Below the pieces are notes generated by a model that searched no databases, was not told the DNA's origin, and saw nothing but the letters and a program-made list of their open reading frames with translations. 60,482 nucleotides of DNA from JAWXBT01 sp964523015 (GTDB lineage: Bacteria > Bdellovibrionota_C > UBA2361 > J135), in assembly GCA_964523015.1 (NCBI GenBank), contig CAZFXN010000012.1:1-60482 (forward strand). The letters are read 5' to 3'. This document shows positions 17,087 to 24,129 of the stretch, in pieces. A program made the translations under genes and the position numbers. Numbering within the stretch: position 1 is the stretch's first letter; each line of letters begins with the position of its first letter.

Positions 17087-18823
17087 ATGAGCAAAAACTT
17101 TACACCTCAGAAATTTATTGTTTGTTGTGCTCTACCATATGCAAATGGAGGACAACACTTAGGTCACCTTGCTGGCGCGTATCTTCCAGGCGATATCTTT
17201 ACTAGATACAAAAGGATGCAAGGTCACGATGTGCATTTTTTATGTGGCACTGATGAACATGGCGCGGCAATTACGTTTAAGGCCCTGGAGGAAAAAATAA
17301 CTCCAAGGCAGGTTGTCGATAAATATCATAAAATCATCAAAGATGGATTAACCGCCTGCGATATTCACTTTGATATATTCTCCCGTACTACTCACCCGTG
17401 TCATATAAAACGTTCTCAAGAGATCTTTTTAAACCTACATAAGAAAAATCTCTTAGAGCAGAAAACTGAGATGAGGCTTCACTGCTCATCATGCAATCAG
17501 TTTTTACCAGATCGCTACGTTATGGGAACCTGTCCTAGCTGTAAAGCGACCGGTGCGCGTGGCGATCAGTGTGAAAAGTGCGGGGTTTGGTATGAGCCTG
17601 AAGCGTTGATTGATCCAATCTGCCAACTATGTAAGAAAAATAAAGCTGCACTAAAAGAAACTTCTCACTGGTACTTAAAACTCAATGAGCTTGAGCCTAA
17701 AATTAGATCATGGCTTGAATCAAAAACAGAGTGGCGAAAAAATGTACTTGGGTATGCTTTTCAACCTTTAAAAAGTGAGCTTACCTCTCGAGCGATCACT
17801 CGAGATCTTGAATGGGGTGTCCCTGTACCATTACCAAATAGTGACGGAAAAGTTTTATACGTATGGTTTGATGCTCCAATCGGATACATCTCAGCTAGTG
17901 AGGATTGGTCTATTGAACTTGGCAAACCTGATCACTGGCGCACCTACTGGGAAGATAAAAATGCCAAATTAGTACACTTTATCGGTAAAGATAATATTAT
18001 TTTTCACACCGTTGTCTGGCCCGCAGTATTGATGGGGGACGAGAGATACATTTTACCTGATATGGTCTGTGGTAATGAATTTTTAAATCTTGAAGGTGAG
18101 AAATTTTCAACCAGCAGAAACTATGCTCTATGGATCAATGAGACTCTTGAGATCGTCCCTGTAGATCTACTTAGGTATTATTTGACTGCGATCTCCCCTG
18201 AATCAAGTGATTCAAATTTCTCTTGGGATGAGTATCAATCTAAGATTAACACTGAGCTCGCTGATATTATTGGTAACTTAATTAATCGAACTCTTACGTT
18301 TATAAACAAAAACTTTGATGGTCAGATCGGACCAGAGAACGCAACTGCTGACAGCTCAATAGAGAAGTTTATTAATGAAACTGTAAAAGAATATTCCTCT
18401 CAGCTTGATGAGGGGTATTCAAAATTTGCACTTAATGCAGTTACAGATCTTGGCAGAAAACTGAATGTGTACTTTCAAGAACAGGCTCCATGGAAAACAC
18501 GGAAAGAGGATCCTTTAAAGGCCCATAACTCTCTTTATTCAACCTGTGTTGGAATAAAAGCTGTTGCCTTACTTCTTTACCCAATCTGTCCTGGCATTGC
18601 ACAAAGGATCTGGACCCAACTAGGGTTTGCCGAGTCGATAATGGAGCCGATAATGGAGCCGATAAATGAACTAATAAATAAAGTTCCATTTTCAGAAATT
18701 ACAAATTTTCGTTTCCCTAAAGGACACAAGGCTAGTGTAGATATAGTGCCGATAGTAACGAAGGTAGAGGATGATTTTATTACCAGCCAAAAAGAGATCT
18801 TAAAGAGTAAAGTAAAATCTTAG
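17087..18823 (+). CDS. metG: Methionyl-tRNA synthetase
   Basis: A 578-residue class I synthetase. The HIGH-like signature is HLGH (24-27), after PYANGGQ. The Zn knuckle has several Cys pairs (CSSC, CPSC, CEKC and CQLC) between about 140 and 185, as in the long MetRS form. The second signature reads KFSTSRN (about 339-345) instead of KMSKS, which is common in this enzyme. A helical anticodon-binding domain follows (about 390-530). The usual C-terminal tRNA-binding (EMAP-like) domain is absent. Near the 3' end a 12-bp duplication gives MEPIMEPI. It charges tRNA-Met for translation. Confidence 0.97.
   Translation: MSKNFTPQKFIVCCALPYANGGQHLGHLAGAYLPGDIFTRYKRMQGHDVHFLCGTDEHGAAITFKALEEKITPRQVVDKYHKIIKDGLTACDIHFDIFSRTTHPCHIKRSQEIFLNLHKKNLLEQKTEMRLHCSSCNQFLPDRYVMGTCPSCKATGARGDQCEKCGVWYEPEALIDPICQLCKKNKAALKETSHWYLKLNELEPKIRSWLESKTEWRKNVLGYAFQPLKSELTSRAITRDLEWGVPVPLPNSDGKVLYVWFDAPIGYISASEDWSIELGKPDHWRTYWEDKNAKLVHFIGKDNIIFHTVVWPAVLMGDERYILPDMVCGNEFLNLEGEKFSTSRNYALWINETLEIVPVDLLRYYLTAISPESSDSNFSWDEYQSKINTELADIIGNLINRTLTFINKNFDGQIGPENATADSSIEKFINETVKEYSSQLDEGYSKFALNAVTDLGRKLNVYFQEQAPWKTRKEDPLKAHNSLYSTCVGIKAVALLLYPICPGIAQRIWTQLGFAESIMEPIMEPINELINKVPFSEITNFRFPKGHKASVDIVPIVTKVEDDFITSQKEILKSKVKS
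18637..18660. repeat. 12-bp in-frame duplication in metG
   Basis: GATAATGGAGCC is present twice in tandem, followed by a degenerate third unit (GATAAATGAACT). It encodes IMEP repeats in the C-terminal region, outside the catalytic core. Confidence 0.85.
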
Positions 18824-18835
18824 TTTTGTACCTCT

Positions 18836-19471
18836 CTATTTCACTCCCGATTTCACTCCCGATTTCTCTCCCGACTTTTTAAGTTCTAACTTATAACTGT
18901 TATCGTCTTTATCTCTAGCATGTCCACAGATCACCTCTACATTAATTAATAATTCAGAAGTTTTCTCGCTAATCTCTAAGCAGTACTGAGGGCTACACGA
19001 TCCAGGGCACTCTTTATAAAGCTTCTCTCCTTCAGTGCCTTTCCCTTGAGAGAAATCTTTAAACCAACTAGTCATCTCCGCTACATCGTTAAATTGAAGG
19101 TTCTCAAATTTAATAGGATTAGGGGTAGTTTTTTTTAGCTCTTCCTCACAAGCAGCTCTCTCTTTATATTCAGAGAGAAATTTCTGAGGAACATAAGTAA
19201 AATTTACAATGTCATCTTTTTTATCTGGGGATGCGACTAGGGCAACTGCTTCTTTTAATATCTTTTCGGTTTGGAATTTAACTGAATCAGGATTGTTTCT
19301 TGCGTTAGTCCACATTCCTGCACTAGCAGTGGCTTGCCTTAAAACCTCGCCTTGAGATTCCCAACACCTTGGTGCTCCAAAGGTATCTAGAGGTACTCCA
19401 AAGGTACCAACAATCCCGGCAAATAGCAGCACTAAAAACGATTTAATCCAATCCTTAAAGTATCTAAACAT
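18836..19471 (-). CDS. Exported Cys-containing protein of unknown function
   Basis: I place the start at the ATG at 19471, with GGAG six bases upstream, giving 211 residues. An ATG at 19492 would add seven residues. A hydrophobic signal segment (about 10-28) is followed by PRCWES. Mature Cys residues include CWES, RAACEE, KECPGSCSPQYC and VICGH, so a disulfide-stabilised periplasmic protein is likely. The C-terminus is a Lys/Ser/Gly repeat encoded by three 12-bp units. No family was recognised. It converges on metG with 12 bases between the stops and is divergent from the gene at 19589. Confidence 0.6.
   Translation of the reverse strand: MFRYFKDWIKSFLVLLFAGIVGTFGVPLDTFGAPRCWESQGEVLRQATASAGMWTNARNNPDSVKFQTEKILKEAVALVASPDKKDDIVNFTYVPQKFLSEYKERAACEEELKKTTPNPIKFENLQFNDVAEMTSWFKDFSQGKGTEGEKLYKECPGSCSPQYCLEISEKTSELLINVEVICGHARDKDDNSYKLELKKSGEKSGVKSGVK
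18839..18874. repeat. 12-bp tandem repeat at the 3' end of an exported-protein gene
   Basis: Three units, TTTCACTCCCGA twice and TTTCTCTCCCGA once, encode SGVK/SGEK repeats that form the last residues before the stop at 18836-18838. Confidence 0.92.
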
Positions 19472-19588
19472 GATTAACTCCGTAATTTTCATTACTATAA
19501 TATGTTCAGTTCAAAATGGAAATTCTCCCTTTGTTAAGATCGAACTCCTTGCTAGAATGTCATCATTACGCTGTTAATATAAAGTTGT

Positions 19589-20515
19589 ATGACTCCAGAG
19601 AACGAGCCCTTATCAAACGATCTTCCAAATAATCCGGATACAGATCCAAATACCAACCAATTTGGAGATACTCTAAGCTTTGGCAAACTTGAAAGGGAGT
19701 TTGATCTTTTACTCCTAAAAGAGAGATTCTCTGGACTTAAGGAATCTCGAGATTTGAAATACCCAGCAGGAGATCAGGATCTAAGTAGAATCTTTTCTTC
19801 CTATAGTCATTTATTTCGTCATTTTGAGACATCCTCTATCAGCGATAAGGACAGAGGAGTATCCGAACATATCGCCCCTGCATTTATTGACAGCGGGACA
19901 ACCTATGATCATCAAAAGTTATTTTTACTAACAACGATCACTGGATCTATCTCTTCTCTAGCCATAGTACCTCTTCAGCTATTTTCAAAGCCTCCTTCTT
20001 TACTAAGCAACTCTTTCAATCCAATTGTACAACTTCCAAAACTTGAAAGAATGGATGGGGCTTTTGGTATTTTAGTAGGATTTGACTTTCAAAAAACTAA
20101 GCATCCTGTGAACGTACACGCTATTTTTACCCATAGATCGCTTGATGCTGCTTTAACTAGCGCAGCAATAGCCGCCAGTGAGGTAGCTGAAAGAAAAAAA
20201 TATTCTTCCAATGGGGTCGTCACAACAGTTGATACTCCCTCTGTTATTACAGCTCTTTTAATTGCTAAACTTACCGCTGATGTAATGATAGAAAATATGT
20301 GCTCGGCGGATCCTCAATGTGATCTTTTAGGACTTACCACCTTAAGTGAACCATGTGAGCGTGGAAGAAATAGATTTTCATTTGAGATTGGTGGTCAACT
20401 AACTCAACCTGGGCCAAAATATGGGGGTCTGTTTACTGCTAGTACAGTAAACAGAGTTTCTCATTTAACACTAACAGTTGATGATTTTGGATTAGCTACT
20501 GTTTCTTCTAATTAG
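19589..20515 (+). CDS. Protein of unknown function
   Basis: The 308-residue product starts with a Pro/Asn/Asp-rich stretch (about 1-30) and has no signal peptide or clear membrane segment. The middle contains hydrophobic beta/alpha segments (for example FLLTTITGSISSLAIVPLQL) and an Ala-rich helix (LDAALTSAAIAASEVAE, about 190-206). The C-terminus is beta-rich. Two Cys-containing segments (CSADPQC and EPCERG) might bind metal. I cannot assign a family. It lies upstream of rpsP on the same strand but is separated by 195 bases holding a hairpin and a promoter-like sequence, so it may be transcribed separately. Confidence 0.55.
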   Translation: MTPENEPLSNDLPNNPDTDPNTNQFGDTLSFGKLEREFDLLLLKERFSGLKESRDLKYPAGDQDLSRIFSSYSHLFRHFETSSISDKDRGVSEHIAPAFIDSGTTYDHQKLFLLTTITGSISSLAIVPLQLFSKPPSLLSNSFNPIVQLPKLERMDGAFGILVGFDFQKTKHPVNVHAIFTHRSLDAALTSAAIAASEVAERKKYSSNGVVTTVDTPSVITALLIAKLTADVMIENMCSADPQCDLLGLTTLSEPCERGRNRFSFEIGGQLTQPGPKYGGLFTASTVNRVSHLTLTVDDFGLATVSSN

Positions 20516-20601
20516 AAGGGAACTAGAAAGTAATTTCCTTGCCTCACCTATCAGATAGACTAATATTTTCAACTGATTAGCATGACAAAAGATCTATCAG
20601 G

Positions 20602-20633
20602 AAGAGGGTACGCCCATGTTTTAGATCCCTCTT
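20602..20633 (+). terminator. Possible hairpin between the 308-residue gene and rpsP
   Basis: AAGAGGG (20602-20608) pairs exactly with CCCTCTT (20627-20633) across an 18-base loop and is followed by AAATTT. It could end the upstream transcript or act in the rpsP leader. The loop is long and the T-tract weak. Confidence 0.3.
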
Positions 20634-20637
20634 AAAT

Positions 20638-20664
20638 TTGACTTGATCGAGCATTTAATATAAA
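20638..20664 (+). promoter_or_regulatory. Candidate promoter for the rpsP-trmD genes
   Basis: TTGACT (20638-20643) and TATAAA (20659-20664) are spaced by 15 bases, slightly short for a sigma-70 promoter. They lie 47 bases upstream of the chosen rpsP start. Confidence 0.35.
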
Positions 20665-20710
20665 AATCCTCACTGATTTAAAGACCTTGGCTAATAGTAA
20701 AGGAGTTCCT

Positions 20711-21049
20711 GTGACTGTATCAATACGCCTTCAAAGGCATGGTAAAACAAAGCAAGCTTACTACAGAATTGTTGCTACAAATAAAACAAGTAAGCGTGAT
20801 GGTAAATATCTAGAGATCTTAGGAACATTCAATCCAATGATTGAGCCGCCTGCTGTTACCATTAAAGAGGAGCGCGTTAAACATTGGGTTAGCGTTGGGG
20901 CTGAAGTACTAGGAATCACCCGTAAGATCATAAAGAATTCTATCCCTGGATTGATCGAGAATAGAGATGACAACCAGCGTTCAAAAATCCAACTTGCTCG
21001 TAAAAAAAGAAAGGCAAGACTAGCCGAAACAACAAAAGCAAAGAAGTAA
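20711..21049 (+). CDS. rpsP: 30S ribosomal protein S16
   Basis: I place the start at GTG 20711, because AAGGAG lies five bases upstream and the product then begins MTVSIRLQRHG, as S16 proteins do. An in-frame TTG at 20687 would add eight residues not seen in the family. The 112-residue protein has the S16 core (KQAYYRIVATN, LEILGTFNP), ends in a basic tail and binds 16S rRNA. It heads a translation cluster with trmD and a SPOUT methyltransferase. The KH-domain protein and rimM that commonly sit between rpsP and trmD are absent here. Confidence 0.96.
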   Translation: MTVSIRLQRHGKTKQAYYRIVATNKTSKRDGKYLEILGTFNPMIEPPAVTIKEERVKHWVSVGAEVLGITRKIIKNSIPGLIENRDDNQRSKIQLARKKRKARLAETTKAKK

Positions 21050-21098
21050 TTTTTACGGTCCTCAAACATAAGCGGCTCAAGCATTAAAGTTTGCTCCG

Positions 21099-21800
21099 AT
21101 GAAGATAGAAATTCTGACCATCTTTCCTGAGATCTTTTCAGGATTTCTTTCATCTAGCTTAATAAAAAAAGGGATTCAAAAAGAGGATCTCTCAATCTCA
21201 TTTACTAATTTTAGATCTTTCGCTGAACCACCTCATAATAAGGTTGATGACACGCCATATGGTGGTGGAGCAGGTATGGTCATGAAACCTGAGCCGATAG
21301 TTGCTGCAATTGAATCTGCTAAAAAAAAACTACCTGATGCAAAAGTAATCCTCCTCTCCCCTTCTGGTGAGCCGTTTACACAACATAAAGCTAAAAAATT
21401 GAGCTCCCTTCCTGAGTTAATTCTTCTGTGTGGTCGGTATGAGGGCATAGATCAAAGAGCTATTGATTTAGTTGTAGATGAGGAGATCTCAATTGGTGAT
21501 TACGTTCTTATGGGTGGGGAAATCCCTGCCATGGCTTTGATTGAAGCAGTTACAAGATTAATACCTGGCATCTTAGGAAACGAAGAATCAATCCTACATG
21601 AATCATTTGCTGATGGACTACTTGAGGCTCCGCACTATACAAGGCCAGCAGAATTTAGAGGGGCAGGAGTACCTGAAGTTTTACTTTCTGGTGATCATAA
21701 AGAGATCAAACTATGGCGAGCTGAACAGGGACTAAAGCTCACTCAATCACGACGTCCGGATCTGTATTCAAAAAAAGATGTTCAAAAAAAAGGGAGTTGA
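21099..21800 (+). CDS. trmD: tRNA (guanine37-N1)-methyltransferase TrmD
   Basis: The 233-residue enzyme has the SPOUT-fold TrmD pattern: IEILTIFPEIF at the N-terminus, DTPYGGGAGMVMKPEP (about 51-66), LLCGRYEGIDQR (about 109-120) and the SAM-binding knot ISIGDYVLMGGE (about 131-142). It methylates G37 next to the anticodon of certain tRNAs, preventing frameshifts. The length is normal for the family. Its stop at 21798-21800 lies just before the TTG start proposed for the next RNA methyltransferase gene. It is most likely co-transcribed with rpsP 49 bases upstream. Confidence 0.97.
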   Translation: MKIEILTIFPEIFSGFLSSSLIKKGIQKEDLSISFTNFRSFAEPPHNKVDDTPYGGGAGMVMKPEPIVAAIESAKKKLPDAKVILLSPSGEPFTQHKAKKLSSLPELILLCGRYEGIDQRAIDLVVDEEISIGDYVLMGGEIPAMALIEAVTRLIPGILGNEESILHESFADGLLEAPHYTRPAEFRGAGVPEVLLSGDHKEIKLWRAEQGLKLTQSRRPDLYSKKDVQKKGS

Positions 21801-21804
21801 AATT

Positions 21805-22371
21805 TTGCCTCCAGCATTTGATATTAGCATAGCTCTACTTCATGAAGGGATGATTGATAAAACAGGACTAGATGTCACAACGTCTCTGACATTAAATGAC
21901 ATACAAGATTTAGCTCGAAGCTCTAAAACTTACGGGGTTAAAAATTTGTTTATAGCCCATCCGTCCCCTCATTTAAGAAAATTGGCTCATCGACTACAAA
22001 CCCATTGGCTCGAGGGCTTTGGCTCTACCTATAATTTAGATCGCAAAGACGCAATTAACATAGTTCAAGTCGTTTCATCCTTAGATGAAGCGATAATGAA
22101 CATAGATATAAGAACAGGAAAGAGACCTAAAATAATAGCTACCTCTGCACATGACGGAGAAGACAGATCTTCATATGATCAAATTAAAAAAGAGATCATG
22201 GCACAAAACAACCCTTTATTACTTCTTTTAGGTACTGGCTGGGGAATGTCAAAAGAACTTATCAGTAGAGCAGATCATATTTTAAAACCTATTAATGGGC
22301 CGACTGAGTATAACCATCTTTCAGTTAGATCAGCTTGTGCTATAACTCTTGACCGCCTCCTTGGGCACTGA
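21805..22371 (+). CDS. SPOUT-type RNA methyltransferase of the trmD-linked family (PF09936-like)
   Basis: I prefer a TTG start at 21805, which has AGGGAG eight bases upstream and begins four bases after the trmD stop. The ATG at 21778 would overlap trmD by 23 bases. The 188-residue protein has SIALLHEGMIDKTG and TYGVKNLFIAHP near the N-terminus. At the C-terminus, LLLLGTGWGMSKE and INGPTEYNHLSVRSA form a knot-like SAM site. This family typically lies directly downstream of trmD in delta-proteobacteria and relatives and is presumed to methylate RNA, but the target base is not established. rplS, often next in order, is absent. Confidence 0.8.
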   Translation: MPPAFDISIALLHEGMIDKTGLDVTTSLTLNDIQDLARSSKTYGVKNLFIAHPSPHLRKLAHRLQTHWLEGFGSTYNLDRKDAINIVQVVSSLDEAIMNIDIRTGKRPKIIATSAHDGEDRSSYDQIKKEIMAQNNPLLLLLGTGWGMSKELISRADHILKPINGPTEYNHLSVRSACAITLDRLLGH

Positions 22372-22396
22372 TATTTGATAATAATGGAGAGATACT

Positions 22397-23197
22397 ATGA
22401 AACTAGTTCATGTCGTAGCAGATTATAGCACTGGAGATCTGGCATTCTCTGAGATGATCTCAGCTCTGACTCGTCATCTGCCGACTGGTTGGGATTGGCA
22501 TGCTACCTCAGTTGATAGTTTTGACACTATAGCTGCAGGCTTTGTTACCGCTCAACTTGGACTTCAGGATGAATCATTAAGAGCTCCAAAGATTATTATT
22601 TATACTAATAGTGCCCCTAGAAAAGATCGTCAAAAACCACGGGACAACAACGAAGGAGAAGGGCTTCTTTTTGGTATACTGACTAATGGAGTACCGATAG
22701 TGGTAGTCAATAGTGGATACTCTCTTTCGTTTGTGAGAGATTCTTTAGTCGAACTCTGGAGCATTAAAGTAGAGCGCGGGGGAAGCCAATTTCGTTCACG
22801 AGATATCTTCCCTCCAATTGTTGGTAAAGTTGCACGAGATGAATTAGATTTCAAAGAAGAGAGACTTGATCCTTTGCAAGTTATTCTACCTCCTCCAAAA
22901 AGCGTAGTTGGATATATCGATTCTTTTGGAAACCTTAAAACTACCATAAGAAATGGAGATGATGAAGTTTCTAAACTAACATCAGGTCAAAAAGTCAAAT
23001 TGGCAATCAATGGCGTAGTACGAGCAGCAACAGTTGCCTCAGGAAGTTTTAATGTTGATGAAGGGGATATTGCTTTCTCTCCCGGCAGTAGTGGCCACGG
23101 CAAGAGATTTTGGGAGATATTTCAGCGGGGAGGAAGTGCCTGGGATACCTTTCAACGACCAAGAGTTGGCACAAATATTACACTGCACTCTGCCTAA
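22397..23197 (+). CDS. SAM hydroxide adenosyltransferase (DUF62 family)
   Basis: The 266-residue protein shows the two-domain layout of the SAM chlorinase/fluorinase/hydroxide adenosyltransferase superfamily. The N-terminal domain begins LVHVVADYSTGDLAF and contains FRSRDIFPPIVGKVA, matching the family's GRDIFxP segment. The C-terminal beta-barrel has VVGYIDSFGNLKTTI. Known hydroxide adenosyltransferases split SAM into adenosine and methionine using water. Here the N-terminal substrate segment departs from the usual D-x-G pattern, so activity is uncertain. It follows the SPOUT methyltransferase by 25 bases and may be co-transcribed, linking two SAM-using genes. Confidence 0.7.
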   Translation: MKLVHVVADYSTGDLAFSEMISALTRHLPTGWDWHATSVDSFDTIAAGFVTAQLGLQDESLRAPKIIIYTNSAPRKDRQKPRDNNEGEGLLFGILTNGVPIVVVNSGYSLSFVRDSLVELWSIKVERGGSQFRSRDIFPPIVGKVARDELDFKEERLDPLQVILPPPKSVVGYIDSFGNLKTTIRNGDDEVSKLTSGQKVKLAINGVVRAATVASGSFNVDEGDIAFSPGSSGHGKRFWEIFQRGGSAWDTFQRPRVGTNITLHSA

Positions 23198-23232
23198 GAA
23201 AAGCCTAAGAACGCCTATGAGACTTAGCAAGG

Positions 23233-24063
23233 TTATAAAATATACTTAAGGTAGATGCCACCTAATAAAATCCGATAGACCCCAAAACCAGTCAGAGTAT
23301 GTTTCTGTAAAAAAGATATAAAGAGCTTAATTGCAAGCATTGCTGATATAAATGCCACAATAAAACCGACTAAGAAAAATGATAAGTCAGTGATCTCTAA
23401 TACTGGGAGGCTTTTTAAAAGATCCCACCCTGTTGCAGCGCACATAATCGGCACAGCCAAAAGAAAAGAAAATTCAGCCGCAGCCTTTCTATCTAATCCA
23501 GCTATCATTCCGCCTATAATTGTACTTGCCGATCTTGATACCCCAGGCCAGAGAGCAAAGGATTGAAAAAGCCCGATGGCAAGAGCCTGCTTATAAGTAA
23601 TGGTATCAAGATTAGAAATTTGATTCTTAAATTTAATTCGCTCAACAAAAATCATGATGATGCCGCCAACTATTAATGCTAAACAAACTGTCTGCGGAGT
23701 AAATAAATTAGTCTTTATATAGCTATGAAGAAGCGCTCCTAAAAACAGAGCTGGCAAACAACCAATTCCTAAAATAAGAATTCCTCTAAGACCTGAGATG
23801 CCACCTGTTGTGATATTTCGTTCTTGAGCACTCTCCCTTGAGGTAAATTTAAACAGATTCCTAAAGCGATCCCAATACAAAACCACAACCGCCAAAATTG
23901 CTCCTAGCTGAATAAAGACTTCAAACGAAGCAGCTTTAGGACCTTCAAAATCAACCAAAAATCCAACCAGGATCATATGACCAGTACTTGAGATCGGTAA
24001 AAATTCCGTTATCCCTTCAACTATCCCGATTAAACAAGCGAGCAAAAAATCATAATAGGTCAT
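23233..24063 (-). CDS. uppP: Undecaprenyl-diphosphatase UppP (BacA)
   Basis: The 276-residue membrane protein has both UppP signatures: EGITEFLPISSTGHMIL (about 15-31) with catalytic Glu and Ser, and LWPGVSRSASTIIGG (about 173-187). It has about eight hydrophobic helices. It dephosphorylates undecaprenyl diphosphate on the periplasmic side so that the lipid carrier can be reused for peptidoglycan and polysaccharide synthesis, including the Wzm/Wzt route in this window. It lies 66 bases downstream of the hybrid kinase on the same strand and may be read through from that operon. It converges with the DUF62 gene. Confidence 0.96.
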   Translation of the reverse strand: MTYYDFLLACLIGIVEGITEFLPISSTGHMILVGFLVDFEGPKAASFEVFIQLGAILAVVVLYWDRFRNLFKFTSRESAQERNITTGGISGLRGILILGIGCLPALFLGALLHSYIKTNLFTPQTVCLALIVGGIIMIFVERIKFKNQISNLDTITYKQALAIGLFQSFALWPGVSRSASTIIGGMIAGLDRKAAAEFSFLLAVPIMCAATGWDLLKSLPVLEITDLSFFLVGFIVAFISAMLAIKLFISFLQKHTLTGFGVYRILLGGIYLKYIL

Positions 24064-24129
24064 GAGCTGATAGATAACACGATCACATCGATGCGCAAAA
24101 GGTCTTGATCACTAATGAATGTAAAGATA

